Source: Streptomyces niveiscabiei (GTDB taxonomy: Bacteria > Actinomycetota > Actinomycetes > Streptomycetales > Streptomycetaceae). From it: a stretch of 38,398 bases of DNA. The stretch spans positions 1 to 38,398 of the forward strand of contig NZ_LIRL01000296.1 in the NCBI RefSeq assembly GCF_001419795.1, written 5' to 3'. The notes beneath the pieces were generated by a model. That model made no database searches and was not told the origin of the DNA. It saw only the letters and a program-made list of their open reading frames with translations. Shown here piece by piece: positions 29,276 to 35,889 of this stretch (positions within the stretch are counted from its first letter, which is position 1; each line of letters opens with the position of its first letter). A program made the position numbers and the translations under genes.

Positions 29276-29647
29276 TTGACCCAGCCCCAGTCGCAGGCCG
29301 TGCAGCCCAAGGTCACCTACACCAGGGGCGACTTCGTCGTGTTCCGCGACGTCGAACGGTTCTGGCTCGGCAAGCCCGGCCACACCTTCGTCGGCCGCGT
29401 GGAGCGGTCCTGGCAACACGTCGACAGCGGCAAGGTCCTGTACGACGTGACCGAGCTGAGCAACCTCCGCTACGTCGGCGGTGTCGACCCCGACTACATG
29501 CGGCTGCTCCCGCCGGCCGACGCGATGGCCGACATCGACGTCGCGCCGCTGAGCGAGCCGGACACCGGGGCGATGAGCCCTGCCGCCGTCGCCTGGCTGC
29601 GCCAGCACCTTGGACAGGACAGCAGCAAGCTGCCCGACCGGCGCTGA
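29276..29647 (+). CDS. Unknown protein starting with TTG
   Basis: A 123-residue protein whose TTG start at 29276 has GAGGAG six bases upstream; no ATG or GTG nearby fits better. The middle (residues about 13-75) has a small beta-barrel look: V-T-Y-T-R-G-D-F-V-V-F-R-D-V, T-F-V-G-R-V-E-R-S-W, V-L-Y-D-V-T-E-L and R-Y-V-G-G-V. The C-terminus is helical. No family recognised. A terminator hairpin follows at 29667. Confidence 0.6.
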   Translation: MTQPQSQAVQPKVTYTRGDFVVFRDVERFWLGKPGHTFVGRVERSWQHVDSGKVLYDVTELSNLRYVGGVDPDYMRLLPPADAMADIDVAPLSEPDTGAMSPAAVAWLRQHLGQDSSKLPDRR

Positions 29648-29666
29648 CCCTGACCCTCAGCAGAAC

Positions 29667-29713
29667 GGCCCTCCGAGTCCTCGGCATTAGCGCTGCCGGG
29701 GCCTCGGAGGGCC
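29667..29713 (+). terminator. Terminator upstream of the DUF2637 gene
   Basis: An 11-bp perfect stem (29667-29677 with 29703-29713) encloses a 25-base loop that can fold further. It lies 20 bp past the stop at 29647 and 80 bp before the DUF2637 gene start. Confidence 0.65.
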
Positions 29714-29792
29714 TGGTCACAACCCTACCGACCGACGCCGACCCGCGGTGGCCTCTTGCACGAGGCGCCGGAGTAAGAGAGGACACCACCCC

Positions 29793-31949
29793 GTGGCCAA
29801 CACCAAGACCCGTCGCAGGCGCCAGCCCGCGGCTTCACCGCCTCGAGGCGCCGGGCGCGCCAAGGCGCCGGCGGCTCCGGCCGCCATCCCCGCCCAGGCC
29901 GTCTCCGAGGAGACCGTGCCGCTGGTGTTCGAGGAGGCCGACCCGCTCCTGGCCGACGCCGCCGACCGCGCCGCCGACCTCCGGGACCTGGCCGCCGACG
30001 ACGCCGCGCGCATCCTCGCCGACGGCGAGACCCGCGCCGCCGAACTCCTGGACGGCGCCCGCTCGGTGGCCGCCTCGATCACCGAGGCGGCCACCACCGA
30101 GCAGGCCCGCCTCCTGGCCGACGCGCAGACCGACGCCGACCGGGTCCGCACGGAGGCCGCGACCAGCGCGGCCACCGACGCCGACCAGGTCCTGGCCGAC
30201 GCCGACGCGAAGGCCAAGCAGCTGCTCGCCGACGCGCGCAGTGAGGCCGACACCGTCACTGCGACGGCGTCCGGCAACGCCGACCAGGTCCTGGCCGACG
30301 CCCGCGCGGCTGCCGAGCAGCTGCTCGCCGACGCCCGCGACCAGGCGCAAGAGGTCACGACCACGGCGGCCTCGAAGGCCGACACCGTGCAGGCGGAGGC
30401 CGCGCAGGTCCTCGCCGACGCGGAGACCCAGCGCACCGAGCTGCTCACGGCGGCGGAGCGCACCGCGGCGGAAACCCGCAGCCGGGCCGCCGTCGACGCC
30501 GACCAGGTCCTTCAGCGGGCGCGGAGCGAGGCCGACCGGCTGCGTGAGAGCGCGGACGGTCAGGCCGCGCAGGTGCGGGCCGGAGCCGAGAAGGCCGCGG
30601 CCGGCCTTCGCCAGGACGCCGAACGCGCCCTGGCCGACGCCCGTACCTCCGCTGAGGAGCTGCGGGCGGCCACCGACAAGGACGTCACCAGGCTGCGCGA
30701 GCAGGCGGAGACGGACACGGTGGCGGCCCGGGAGGCGGCGGCCAAGGCCACGGCCGACAAGGCCGCCGCCGAACGCGCCCTGGCTGAGGCGGAGCGGGTC
30801 CTTGAGGCGGCGACGGACCGCACCGTGCAGCGGGCCCGCCGCCGGGAGATCCGGACCGAGTCCCGCGCCAAGCGGCGCAAGGCCCGCGCCGACGCCCGGC
30901 CCGCCGGCGGTGTCCCGCCGCTGTCCGGGCAGGAGCTGGTCCTGGTCGTCGGGATCGTCCTGGCGGCCGCGGTCGTCTCCACCCTCGGTCTGCTGTCCTC
31001 CTACACCGCGCTGGAGGCCAAGGCGGCGGCGTGGGGCTGGGACTGGCCGTGGCTGCTGCCGGTCGGCATCGACGTCGCCATCCCGGCGTTCACCGGCGCC
31101 AACCTGGTCCTGATCCGCATGGGCATGGAGCTGCGCTGGATCCGCTGGGTGCCCCGGGCGCTGACGGCGGTGACGGTCTACCTGAACTGGAACGCCTCGG
31201 ACTCCGCGGCGGGCCGGATCGGGCACGCCGCCCTCACGCTGCTGTGGGTGATCTTCTCGGAGATCGCCTCCCACGTGTACGCGACGCGGATCGGCGCGGT
31301 CACCGGCAAGAAGCGGATGGAGACGGTGCGGCGCTCGCGCTGGATCCTCGCCCCGATCCCCACCGCCCGGCTTCGCCGCCGGATGATCCTGTGGGAGATC
31401 ACCTCCTACGAAGAGGCGCTCACCCGCCTCCAGGAGCAGACCTGGCTGCGGGCGCAGCTCAAGGAGGACTACGGCTGGAAGTGGCGCTGGAAGGCTCCGC
31501 TGGAGCAGCGGATGGCGCTCAAGCTCGACACCGCGCCCGCCGCGCTCGCCGACACGCTCACCCCCGAGGACACGCTCACCGTCGAACGGGCAGAGGAGAC
31601 CGAGCACGCTCACCCCGACATGAGCGCGCTCACCTCGGGCGAGGTTCGCGGCGAGCGTGAGCGCCCGGCGCTCACCTCCGGCGCTCACGAGGGTGAGCGC
31701 GGCACGGAGGAGACGGACGCTCAGCGAGCGGAGGGCGCGCTCACGCGCAGCGAGACGGACGCGCTCACCGAGCGCCGCCGCGCTCGTATCCGTCGGCTCT
31801 ACACCGAGCTCGGGCGCCGACCCGAGTGGACGGAGATCCGCGACGCGCTCACCGACGCGGGCCTGGACGGTACGAACGGCACCCCGGTCTCCCGCCCGAC
31901 CGCTCAGCGCCTGCGCGCTCAGGTCGAAGAGGCCACCCCGGGCGCGTAG
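29793..31949 (+). CDS. DUF2637 membrane protein with long coiled-coil N-terminus
   Basis: A 718-residue protein from GTG 29793 (V-A-N-T-K-T-R-R-R-R). Residues about 35-350 form an Ala/Asp/Glu-rich coiled coil with recurring blocks such as D-Q-V-L-A-D-A and Q-L-L-A-D-A-R. Four membrane helices lie at about 381-405, 412-440, 450-467 and 474-495; this DUF2637 core (W-G-W-D-W-P-W-L-L-P-V-G-I-D-V) is common on actinobacterial conjugative plasmids and is thought to help transfer or spread. A linker rich in A-L-T follows. The C-terminal 50 residues look like a DNA-binding helix-turn-helix (R-R-P-E-W-T-E-I-R-D-A-L ... S-R-P-T-A-Q-R-L-R). The DNA for residues about 588-686 carries the CGCTCAC array, so this gene also holds a cis site. 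Confidence 0.78.
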   Translation: MANTKTRRRRQPAASPPRGAGRAKAPAAPAAIPAQAVSEETVPLVFEEADPLLADAADRAADLRDLAADDAARILADGETRAAELLDGARSVAASITEAATTEQARLLADAQTDADRVRTEAATSAATDADQVLADADAKAKQLLADARSEADTVTATASGNADQVLADARAAAEQLLADARDQAQEVTTTAASKADTVQAEAAQVLADAETQRTELLTAAERTAAETRSRAAVDADQVLQRARSEADRLRESADGQAAQVRAGAEKAAAGLRQDAERALADARTSAEELRAATDKDVTRLREQAETDTVAAREAAAKATADKAAAERALAEAERVLEAATDRTVQRARRREIRTESRAKRRKARADARPAGGVPPLSGQELVLVVGIVLAAAVVSTLGLLSSYTALEAKAAAWGWDWPWLLPVGIDVAIPAFTGANLVLIRMGMELRWIRWVPRALTAVTVYLNWNASDSAAGRIGHAALTLLWVIFSEIASHVYATRIGAVTGKKRMETVRRSRWILAPIPTARLRRRMILWEITSYEEALTRLQEQTWLRAQLKEDYGWKWRWKAPLEQRMALKLDTAPAALADTLTPEDTLTVERAEETEHAHPDMSALTSGEVRGERERPALTSGAHEGERGTEETDAQRAEGALTRSETDALTERRRARIRRLYTELGRRPEWTEIRDALTDAGLDGTNGTPVSRPTAQRLRAQVEEATPGA

Positions 31950-32044
31950 GTGAGCGCCCGGTGAGCGCCGACACGCTCACCCCCGGCAGTCCCCTGCCGC
32001 TCATGGTCGCCCCCGGTCCGCGCTCACGCTCCCGAGCGTGAGCG
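31555..32044. repeat. Array of sixteen CGCTCAC boxes, candidate clt/TRS locus
   Basis: CGCTCAC occurs on the plus strand with GCTCAC at 31556, 31574, 31608, 31628, 31670, 31683, 31739, 31763, 31847, 31975 and 32022. On the minus strand GTGAGC occurs at 31657, 31693, 31950, 31961 and 32038. The eighth base is C in eleven copies and G in five. The boxes fall in different reading frames of the DUF2637 gene (as CTC-ACC, GCT-CAC and GT-GAG-CG) and continue past its stop, so the DNA word itself is conserved rather than a peptide repeat. Streptomyces TraB motors recognise 8-bp repeats of this kind in clt loci; equating this array with clt is inference. Confidence 0.7.
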
Positions 32045-32052
32045 CGGACCGG
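32013..32052. repeat. 19-bp perfect inverted repeat with 2-base loop
   Basis: Bases 32013-32031 pair perfectly with 32034-32052 around CC. Each arm contains one CGCTCAC box, so it is the right-hand end of the box array as well as a possible terminator for the DUF2637 gene. The tiny loop suggests a cruciform or protein site more than a simple RNA hairpin. Confidence 0.65.
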
Positions 32053-32112
32053 TGACGGCCACGGCCGGCAGGCCGCTCGCCCGCACCGTGCCCCGAGCGC
32101 GGGCGGGCCCGG

Positions 32113-32131
32113 CCGTTTCCACTGGAAACGG
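32113..32131. repeat. Palindrome CCGTTTCCACTGGAAACGG, left copy
   Basis: The arms match perfectly around a single central C. An identical 19-base copy lies at 38221-38239. The GTTTC...GAAAC ends resemble the bacterial parS consensus GTTTCACGTGAAAC, but the centre differs and is one base longer. A ParB-like or other dimeric regulator could bind. Confidence 0.6.
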
Positions 32132-32228
32132 CGCGCACACCGCCCCGTGCCACGGCCGCACTCGTCTCCCTGTACTGAGCTCGGGCATCGCCCCGACGGA
32201 CGGAGATCCGCGCGCGGTTCAAGCACAC

Positions 32229-32265
32229 GAGGACCCCCGCTGAAGCGTGATCAGCGGGGGTCCTC
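32229..32265 (+). terminator. Strong hairpin before the DUF6197-like gene
   Basis: A perfect 15-bp stem (32229-32243 with 32251-32265) closes a seven-base loop. It ends 33 bp before the next start codon, so it may terminate transcripts from the DUF2637 side or act as an attenuator. Confidence 0.75.
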
Positions 32266-32298
32266 GGCTTGTCCACTCACGCAAGAAAGGAGCACAGC

Positions 32299-32814
32299 AT
32301 GGCACCCACGACGACCGGGCCAGCCCCGAAATCTGGGCGCTTCACCCGTACGACGACCCCGCCGGCGCCCGCGCTGGCACCCCCCGCGGTGATCCCGCCG
32401 GCCCTGGAGATCTGGGCGCCCGACCCCCCGACCTGGGGCCAGCGAATGATCCCCAAGGGGGTCCGGTCCGCGATGGCTGACCTGGGGCTTTGGCAGGAGC
32501 CGCGCCCCCTGCGGCCCTCGTATCACCTGGTCCAGGTGATCGAGGTCCTCACCCGCTACGGCTGGTGCCAGTCCTTCGATTTCTCCCCCACCGGACGTAT
32601 GTGCATCAGGGGTGCCCAGACCTTTCTGGAATCCACCGGGCACGTCACCACGATCGACCGGGGGAAAGCAGTGAATTACCTCCAGACGCAGCTGTCACGC
32701 CAGGGCGTGAACATGCGGTTCTGGGAGTGGAACGACCTTTCGCACAACAATTTTCGAGGTGTAGAGGCCATGATCTCTGCGGCCTCTGACCTGGCGCGTA
32801 GGAACGGAGACTGA
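32299..32814 (+). CDS. DUF6197-like protein
   Basis: A 171-residue protein with AAAGGAG seven bases before ATG 32299. The first 55 residues are Pro/Thr/Ala-rich. The rest has the pattern of DUF6197: Y-H-L-V-Q-V-I-E-V-L-T-R-Y-G-W-C-Q near residue 76, then G-R-M-C-I-R-G-A-Q, a middle helix, and F-W-E-W-N-D near the end followed by an Ala-rich helix. The function of DUF6197 is unknown. Its stop is one base before the next gene, which starts a compact rightward group ending with the FtsK/TraB-like motor. Family assignment is moderately sure. Confidence 0.65.
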   Translation: MAPTTTGPAPKSGRFTRTTTPPAPALAPPAVIPPALEIWAPDPPTWGQRMIPKGVRSAMADLGLWQEPRPLRPSYHLVQVIEVLTRYGWCQSFDFSPTGRMCIRGAQTFLESTGHVTTIDRGKAVNYLQTQLSRQGVNMRFWEWNDLSHNNFRGVEAMISAASDLARRNGD

Positions 32815-32815
32815 A

Positions 32816-33451
32816 ATGACACCGGAAGAAGAGAGGGCATTCGAAGGAATTCAGGCCGGAATGGCGGCAGGAATGGCCTTCGGGAACAGTGCTCCGGACG
32901 CGTCCCCGTACGCCGATGAGGGGCCGTACGGAACCCCGGTCGTAAAGCACAAGAAGGCCGGTCTGACCCGCCGGGGGAAGGTCGCCATCGCGGTGGCCGG
33001 AGTGGCGATCGTCGGTGGCGGAACCATTTGGTTCCAGGTCCATTCGGCGGCCGTCGCGAAGGATGAGAAGGAGGCCGCCGCCCTCCAGGTCCAGATGAAG
33101 AAGCTGGAACTAGAGGAAATGAAGATCAGGAACCAGCAGGCGAGTTCCGACAAGAAGGCCGCGACCGCCTCCGCCGAAAAGATCCAGGCGGCCGTCGACA
33201 AGTGTGTGAAGGACTCCGCGCACCTGATCGGCAAGGGGTACGGATCGCCCTCGCGGGGCGACGTCGTAGCGGACTGTAAGCAGCAGTACGAGTCCGTCGA
33301 CGGGTCCGGCATGGAGGCCGCGGGCAACGCCCAGGCCGCCGGTAACGGTGGGGGCGGCGGGATCAACTCCCCCGCCCTGCTGGGTCTCGTTGCGGGCGGT
33401 GGCCTGGCCATTGCGGTGTTCGCACGCAAGGGCAAGAAGGCTGACGCGTAG
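32816..33451 (+). CDS. Membrane protein with two helices and charged coiled coil
   Basis: A 211-residue protein; ATG 32816 follows GGAG at six bases and the previous stop by one base. Residues 1-50 are soluble (F-E-G-I-Q-A-G-M-A-A-G-M-A-F-G). A membrane helix covers about 55-75 (V-A-I-A-V-A-G-V-A-I-V-G-G-G). A Lys/Glu/Gln coiled coil follows (about 82-130), then a region with two Cys (130 and 155). After a Gly-rich turn (about 176-183) comes a second helix (about 187-204) with a Lys-rich end. The loop is probably outside the cell, where the Cys pair could form a disulfide. Family not recognised; context suggests a transfer role. Confidence 0.65.
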   Translation: MTPEEERAFEGIQAGMAAGMAFGNSAPDASPYADEGPYGTPVVKHKKAGLTRRGKVAIAVAGVAIVGGGTIWFQVHSAAVAKDEKEAAALQVQMKKLELEEMKIRNQQASSDKKAATASAEKIQAAVDKCVKDSAHLIGKGYGSPSRGDVVADCKQQYESVDGSGMEAAGNAQAAGNGGGGGINSPALLGLVAGGGLAIAVFARKGKKADA

Positions 33452-33486
33452 TCACGCACGGTGATTAATTACTCCCTCCCTCCTGA

Positions 33487-33540
33487 GCGGAGAGCGCCGC
33501 AATCGGGTTTCCATGATCCGGTTGATCGGCCGCTCTCCGC
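33487..33540 (+). terminator. Hairpin between membrane and Gly-rich protein genes
   Basis: A ten-base stem (33487-33496 with 33531-33540) encloses a 34-base loop in the 140-bp spacer. It lies 36 bp past the preceding stop and 51 bp before the next start. Strength is moderate because of the long loop. Confidence 0.5.
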
Positions 33541-33591
33541 CGGGAGGTAAGGAGTAAGGAACCACTGGCAACCACGGAGAGTGAGGAAGAG

Positions 33592-35388
33592 ATGGCGACC
33601 GATACGGTGCCCCCGGCCCCCGCAGGGCCACCCGATCCGCCCACTTCGCCGGCCGCCAGCACCGCGCCGGCGCCAGCCGGAGACACCGGCATCATGGCCG
33701 CCCTGATGGCCGCTGTGGAGCCCGCCCGGCCGGTCACCACGACCGGCGCCGGGGCCAGGCCGGACGGTGACGACCCGGCCGCGAAGGCGGACCCCGACGG
33801 GGTGGTGGACCGCTCTACCCCGGGCGTCACCAGCGAGCAGTTCAAGGCCCCGCAGGACCTGAATGGGGCCGGTGACGCGGCCGGTGCCCAGCACAAGGAG
33901 GGCGTTTTCAAAACGCTGATCCGGGCGGGCGCGACCCGCTGGGCAAAGGGCGGCGGGGCAACGAACAAGCGGCTGGACCTGGCGAAAGCCAGGGCTGGCG
34001 CGCACCAGGTGAAAGAGACCCGGACCACCACGGTCATGAAATCGCCTGGACTTCCCACCCGGAACGGCTCCGGAGGGGCTGGTGGAGGGGGCCGGAATTC
34101 CGGCGGAAGCGGTGGTGGAAATTCGGGCCGTAATTCCTCCGGGAACGGCTCTTCGGGCACCGGGCGCGGCGGAAGCGGCGGCGGCACCGGAGGCGGCGGG
34201 CGCGGCTCGAACGGGAACGGAGGGTCCGGCGGCGGGCGCGGCACCAGCGGAAATGGTGGCGGAGGTTCGTCGAAGGAAACCGGCTCCAAGGGGGCGAAGG
34301 ACTCCGCGAGCAAGGGGAAGGACGGTTCCTCGGGGAATCCGGGGGCTGGCGGAAAGGCGGGCAAGGACGGAAAGCCCGGCACCTCCGGAACCGGCGGCGG
34401 ATCGACGTCGGGCGGATCGTCCGGCGGTAATTCCGGCACCTCGAAGGACACGGCCGACAAGGGCCAGGGCGCGAAGACCGACCTGACGAAGGGCGGTGGC
34501 GGCCAGGGTTCGGGCGGCTCCTCCGGGAGCGGCGGCGGGTCCGGTTCGAGCGGCGGCGCCGGCAAGGACGGCAAGAGCGGCAGCAGCGGCTCGGACGGGG
34601 CCAGCGGGACCGACAGCCGGACCCCGCTCCAGCGTTCGCGGGAGGTCGGTCACGGTGACGGCTCCGCGGTCCGGGACGTGGTCGACCACGTGGTGGCGTA
34701 CGCGAAGGGCACGAAGGACGGCTACCAGGACAAGAAGGAGGAGAACGCCAAGGAGCACGCGCGGCTGGATGAGGCGCACGCCGACCAGAAGGCGAAGCGG
34801 CGGGACCCGAAGCAGGACGACCCGGAGCAGCAGGAGACGACGGTCACCGGTCCCAGCGGCCAGACGATCGTCATCACCTCGGATGAAGGAGACGACGGAG
34901 TGAGCACGGACGTGAAGCCCCTCCTGGTCAAGGAGATCGACGCGAACACGCTGACCCTGGGCACGGACGGCGCCCGTGGGTCGGTCAGCCGCAAGGAGCT
35001 CCGCAACTTCAAGCAGTACGAGCGGAAGCTGGAGGCGAAGGAGGACCACCTGATCAAGGTGGCCGACGCGTGCAAGCAGCTCGAAGCCGCTGCGGAGGAT
35101 GAGGCGAGGGACTGCCAGCAGCTCGCTGAGCAGGCGAAGGCCGTCAAGGGCGGGGAGAAGCTGGCCGCGACGCTGACGAAGCTGGCCGACGCGGCGAAGG
35201 CCCAGGCGGCGGAGGCCGCCGAACTCCACAAGCGCGCGACGCGGGCGGCGGAGATGTGCAAGGTCGTCCTGACCAACATCGGGACCAGGTACGCGCCGCT
35301 GTACAAGGCCGTGGTGGACAGCGACGAGACGAAGCCTGCCGAACTCCGCTTCTACAACGACAAGGGCTCCTACGCGCCCGCCGCGTAG
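33592..35388 (+). CDS. Large protein with 180-residue Gly/Ser/Asn-rich tract
   Basis: A 598-residue protein. The N-terminal 155 residues are Pro/Ala-rich then basic. Residues about 160-341 are extreme low complexity, made of Gly, Ser, Asn, Thr and Lys (G-S-G-G-G-N-S-G-R-N-S-S-G-N-G type). Residues about 345-430 are charged, including K-R-R-D-P-K-Q-D-D-P-E-Q-Q-E. The C-terminal 165 residues begin with a small beta unit (V-K-P-L-L-V-K-E-I-D-A-N-T-L-T-L-G-T-D-G). Long Ala/Glu/Lys helices with two Cys follow. No signal peptide is seen. The ATG at 33592 has AGGAAG close upstream. Family not recognised. Position between membrane and motor genes suggests a scaffold or surface component of the transfer system. 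Confidence 0.7.
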   Translation: MATDTVPPAPAGPPDPPTSPAASTAPAPAGDTGIMAALMAAVEPARPVTTTGAGARPDGDDPAAKADPDGVVDRSTPGVTSEQFKAPQDLNGAGDAAGAQHKEGVFKTLIRAGATRWAKGGGATNKRLDLAKARAGAHQVKETRTTTVMKSPGLPTRNGSGGAGGGGRNSGGSGGGNSGRNSSGNGSSGTGRGGSGGGTGGGGRGSNGNGGSGGGRGTSGNGGGGSSKETGSKGAKDSASKGKDGSSGNPGAGGKAGKDGKPGTSGTGGGSTSGGSSGGNSGTSKDTADKGQGAKTDLTKGGGGQGSGGSSGSGGGSGSSGGAGKDGKSGSSGSDGASGTDSRTPLQRSREVGHGDGSAVRDVVDHVVAYAKGTKDGYQDKKEENAKEHARLDEAHADQKAKRRDPKQDDPEQQETTVTGPSGQTIVITSDEGDDGVSTDVKPLLVKEIDANTLTLGTDGARGSVSRKELRNFKQYERKLEAKEDHLIKVADACKQLEAAAEDEARDCQQLAEQAKAVKGGEKLAATLTKLADAAKAQAAEAAELHKRATRAAEMCKVVLTNIGTRYAPLYKAVVDSDETKPAELRFYNDKGSYAPAA

Positions 35389-35409
35389 GACCGGACGGGA
35401 GAGCCGATC

Positions 35410-35790
35410 ATGGCGGAGCTGACGTACAAGGTCCTGGTCCGGAAGGTCCAGGCGAAGGAGAAGGCCCTGGCCCGCAACGCGGAGGGCGTCAAGAAGGCCG
35501 CGGAGAACATCAAGGAACTGGCCGACGACACCGCCTCCGACGCGGACGCGCTGGGCGCCAAGAGCGTGGACCGCGACTCCCTGGCGGAGTGCCAGGAGCT
35601 CTCGAAAATCATCCGCGGGGTGTCGGACGGCGCGATCGACTACGCGTCGAAGACGGCCGACACCGCGAAGGCCGCGAAGGCGGCGGGCGACCAGGCCCGC
35701 ACCACCCACGCCGGGTTCCAGGAAGCCTTCGACCGCTCCAGCGTGACGGACCTGGAGAAGGTCTCGCGCGACTGGTTCGAGCAGGAGTAG
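35410..35790 (+). CDS. Small all-helical protein beside the TraB-like motor
   Basis: A 126-residue protein; GGAG lies eight bases before ATG 35410. It is almost completely helical and rich in Ala, Lys, Asp and Glu (V-K-K-A-A-E-N-I-K-E-L-A-D-D-T-A), ending D-W-F-E-Q-E. Composition and helix pattern echo the C-terminal domain of the preceding protein, 21 bp upstream. It is a little longer than WXG100 proteins and lacks W-x-G, so I do not call it one. A helical-hairpin partner or substrate of the transfer motor is possible. Confidence 0.65.
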   Translation: MAELTYKVLVRKVQAKEKALARNAEGVKKAAENIKELADDTASDADALGAKSVDRDSLAECQELSKIIRGVSDGAIDYASKTADTAKAAKAAGDQARTTHAGFQEAFDRSSVTDLEKVSRDWFEQE

Positions 35791-35804
35791 CACCACCCAC
35801 CACC

Positions 35805-35848
35805 GGCGCGGCCGGTCCGGGGATCGCATCCCCCGGGCCGGCCGCGCC
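35805..35848 (+). terminator. Terminator between the helical gene and the TraB-like gene
   Basis: An 18-bp stem with one G-T pair (35805-35822 with 35831-35848) closes an eight-base loop and is followed by CCTTT. It lies 14 bp past the preceding stop. Transcription of the motor gene may therefore be partly separate from the upstream genes. Confidence 0.8.
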
Positions 35849-35889
35849 CCTTTGCGGATCACCCCGTATCCAGACAGGAGATTCCCTCG

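Larger units (their letters stand above)
32053..32298. other. Spacer with parS-like palindrome and terminator
   Basis: Part of a 349-bp gene-free stretch (31950-32298). The left part holds the last CGCTCAC boxes and the 19-bp inverted repeat. The right part holds the GTTTCCA-C-TGGAAAC palindrome (32113-32131) and a strong hairpin (32229-32265). I see no coding frame. Confidence 0.6.

Noticed and set aside
29835-31688. A 617-codon minus-strand frame opposite the DUF2637 gene
   Set aside because: The plus strand encodes the coiled coil and four membrane helices of DUF2637; the reverse frame is only Gly/Arg/Leu-rich shadow.
31555-32044. CGCTCAC array as a CRISPR or simple tandem repeat
   Set aside because: The units are 7-8 bp on both strands with irregular spacing, no repeat-spacer structure and no cas genes; a protein-binding array fits better.
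35410-35790. Small helical protein as a WXG100/ESAT-6 homologue
   Set aside because: It has the general size and helix content but no W-x-G motif and no type VII secretion genes nearby.
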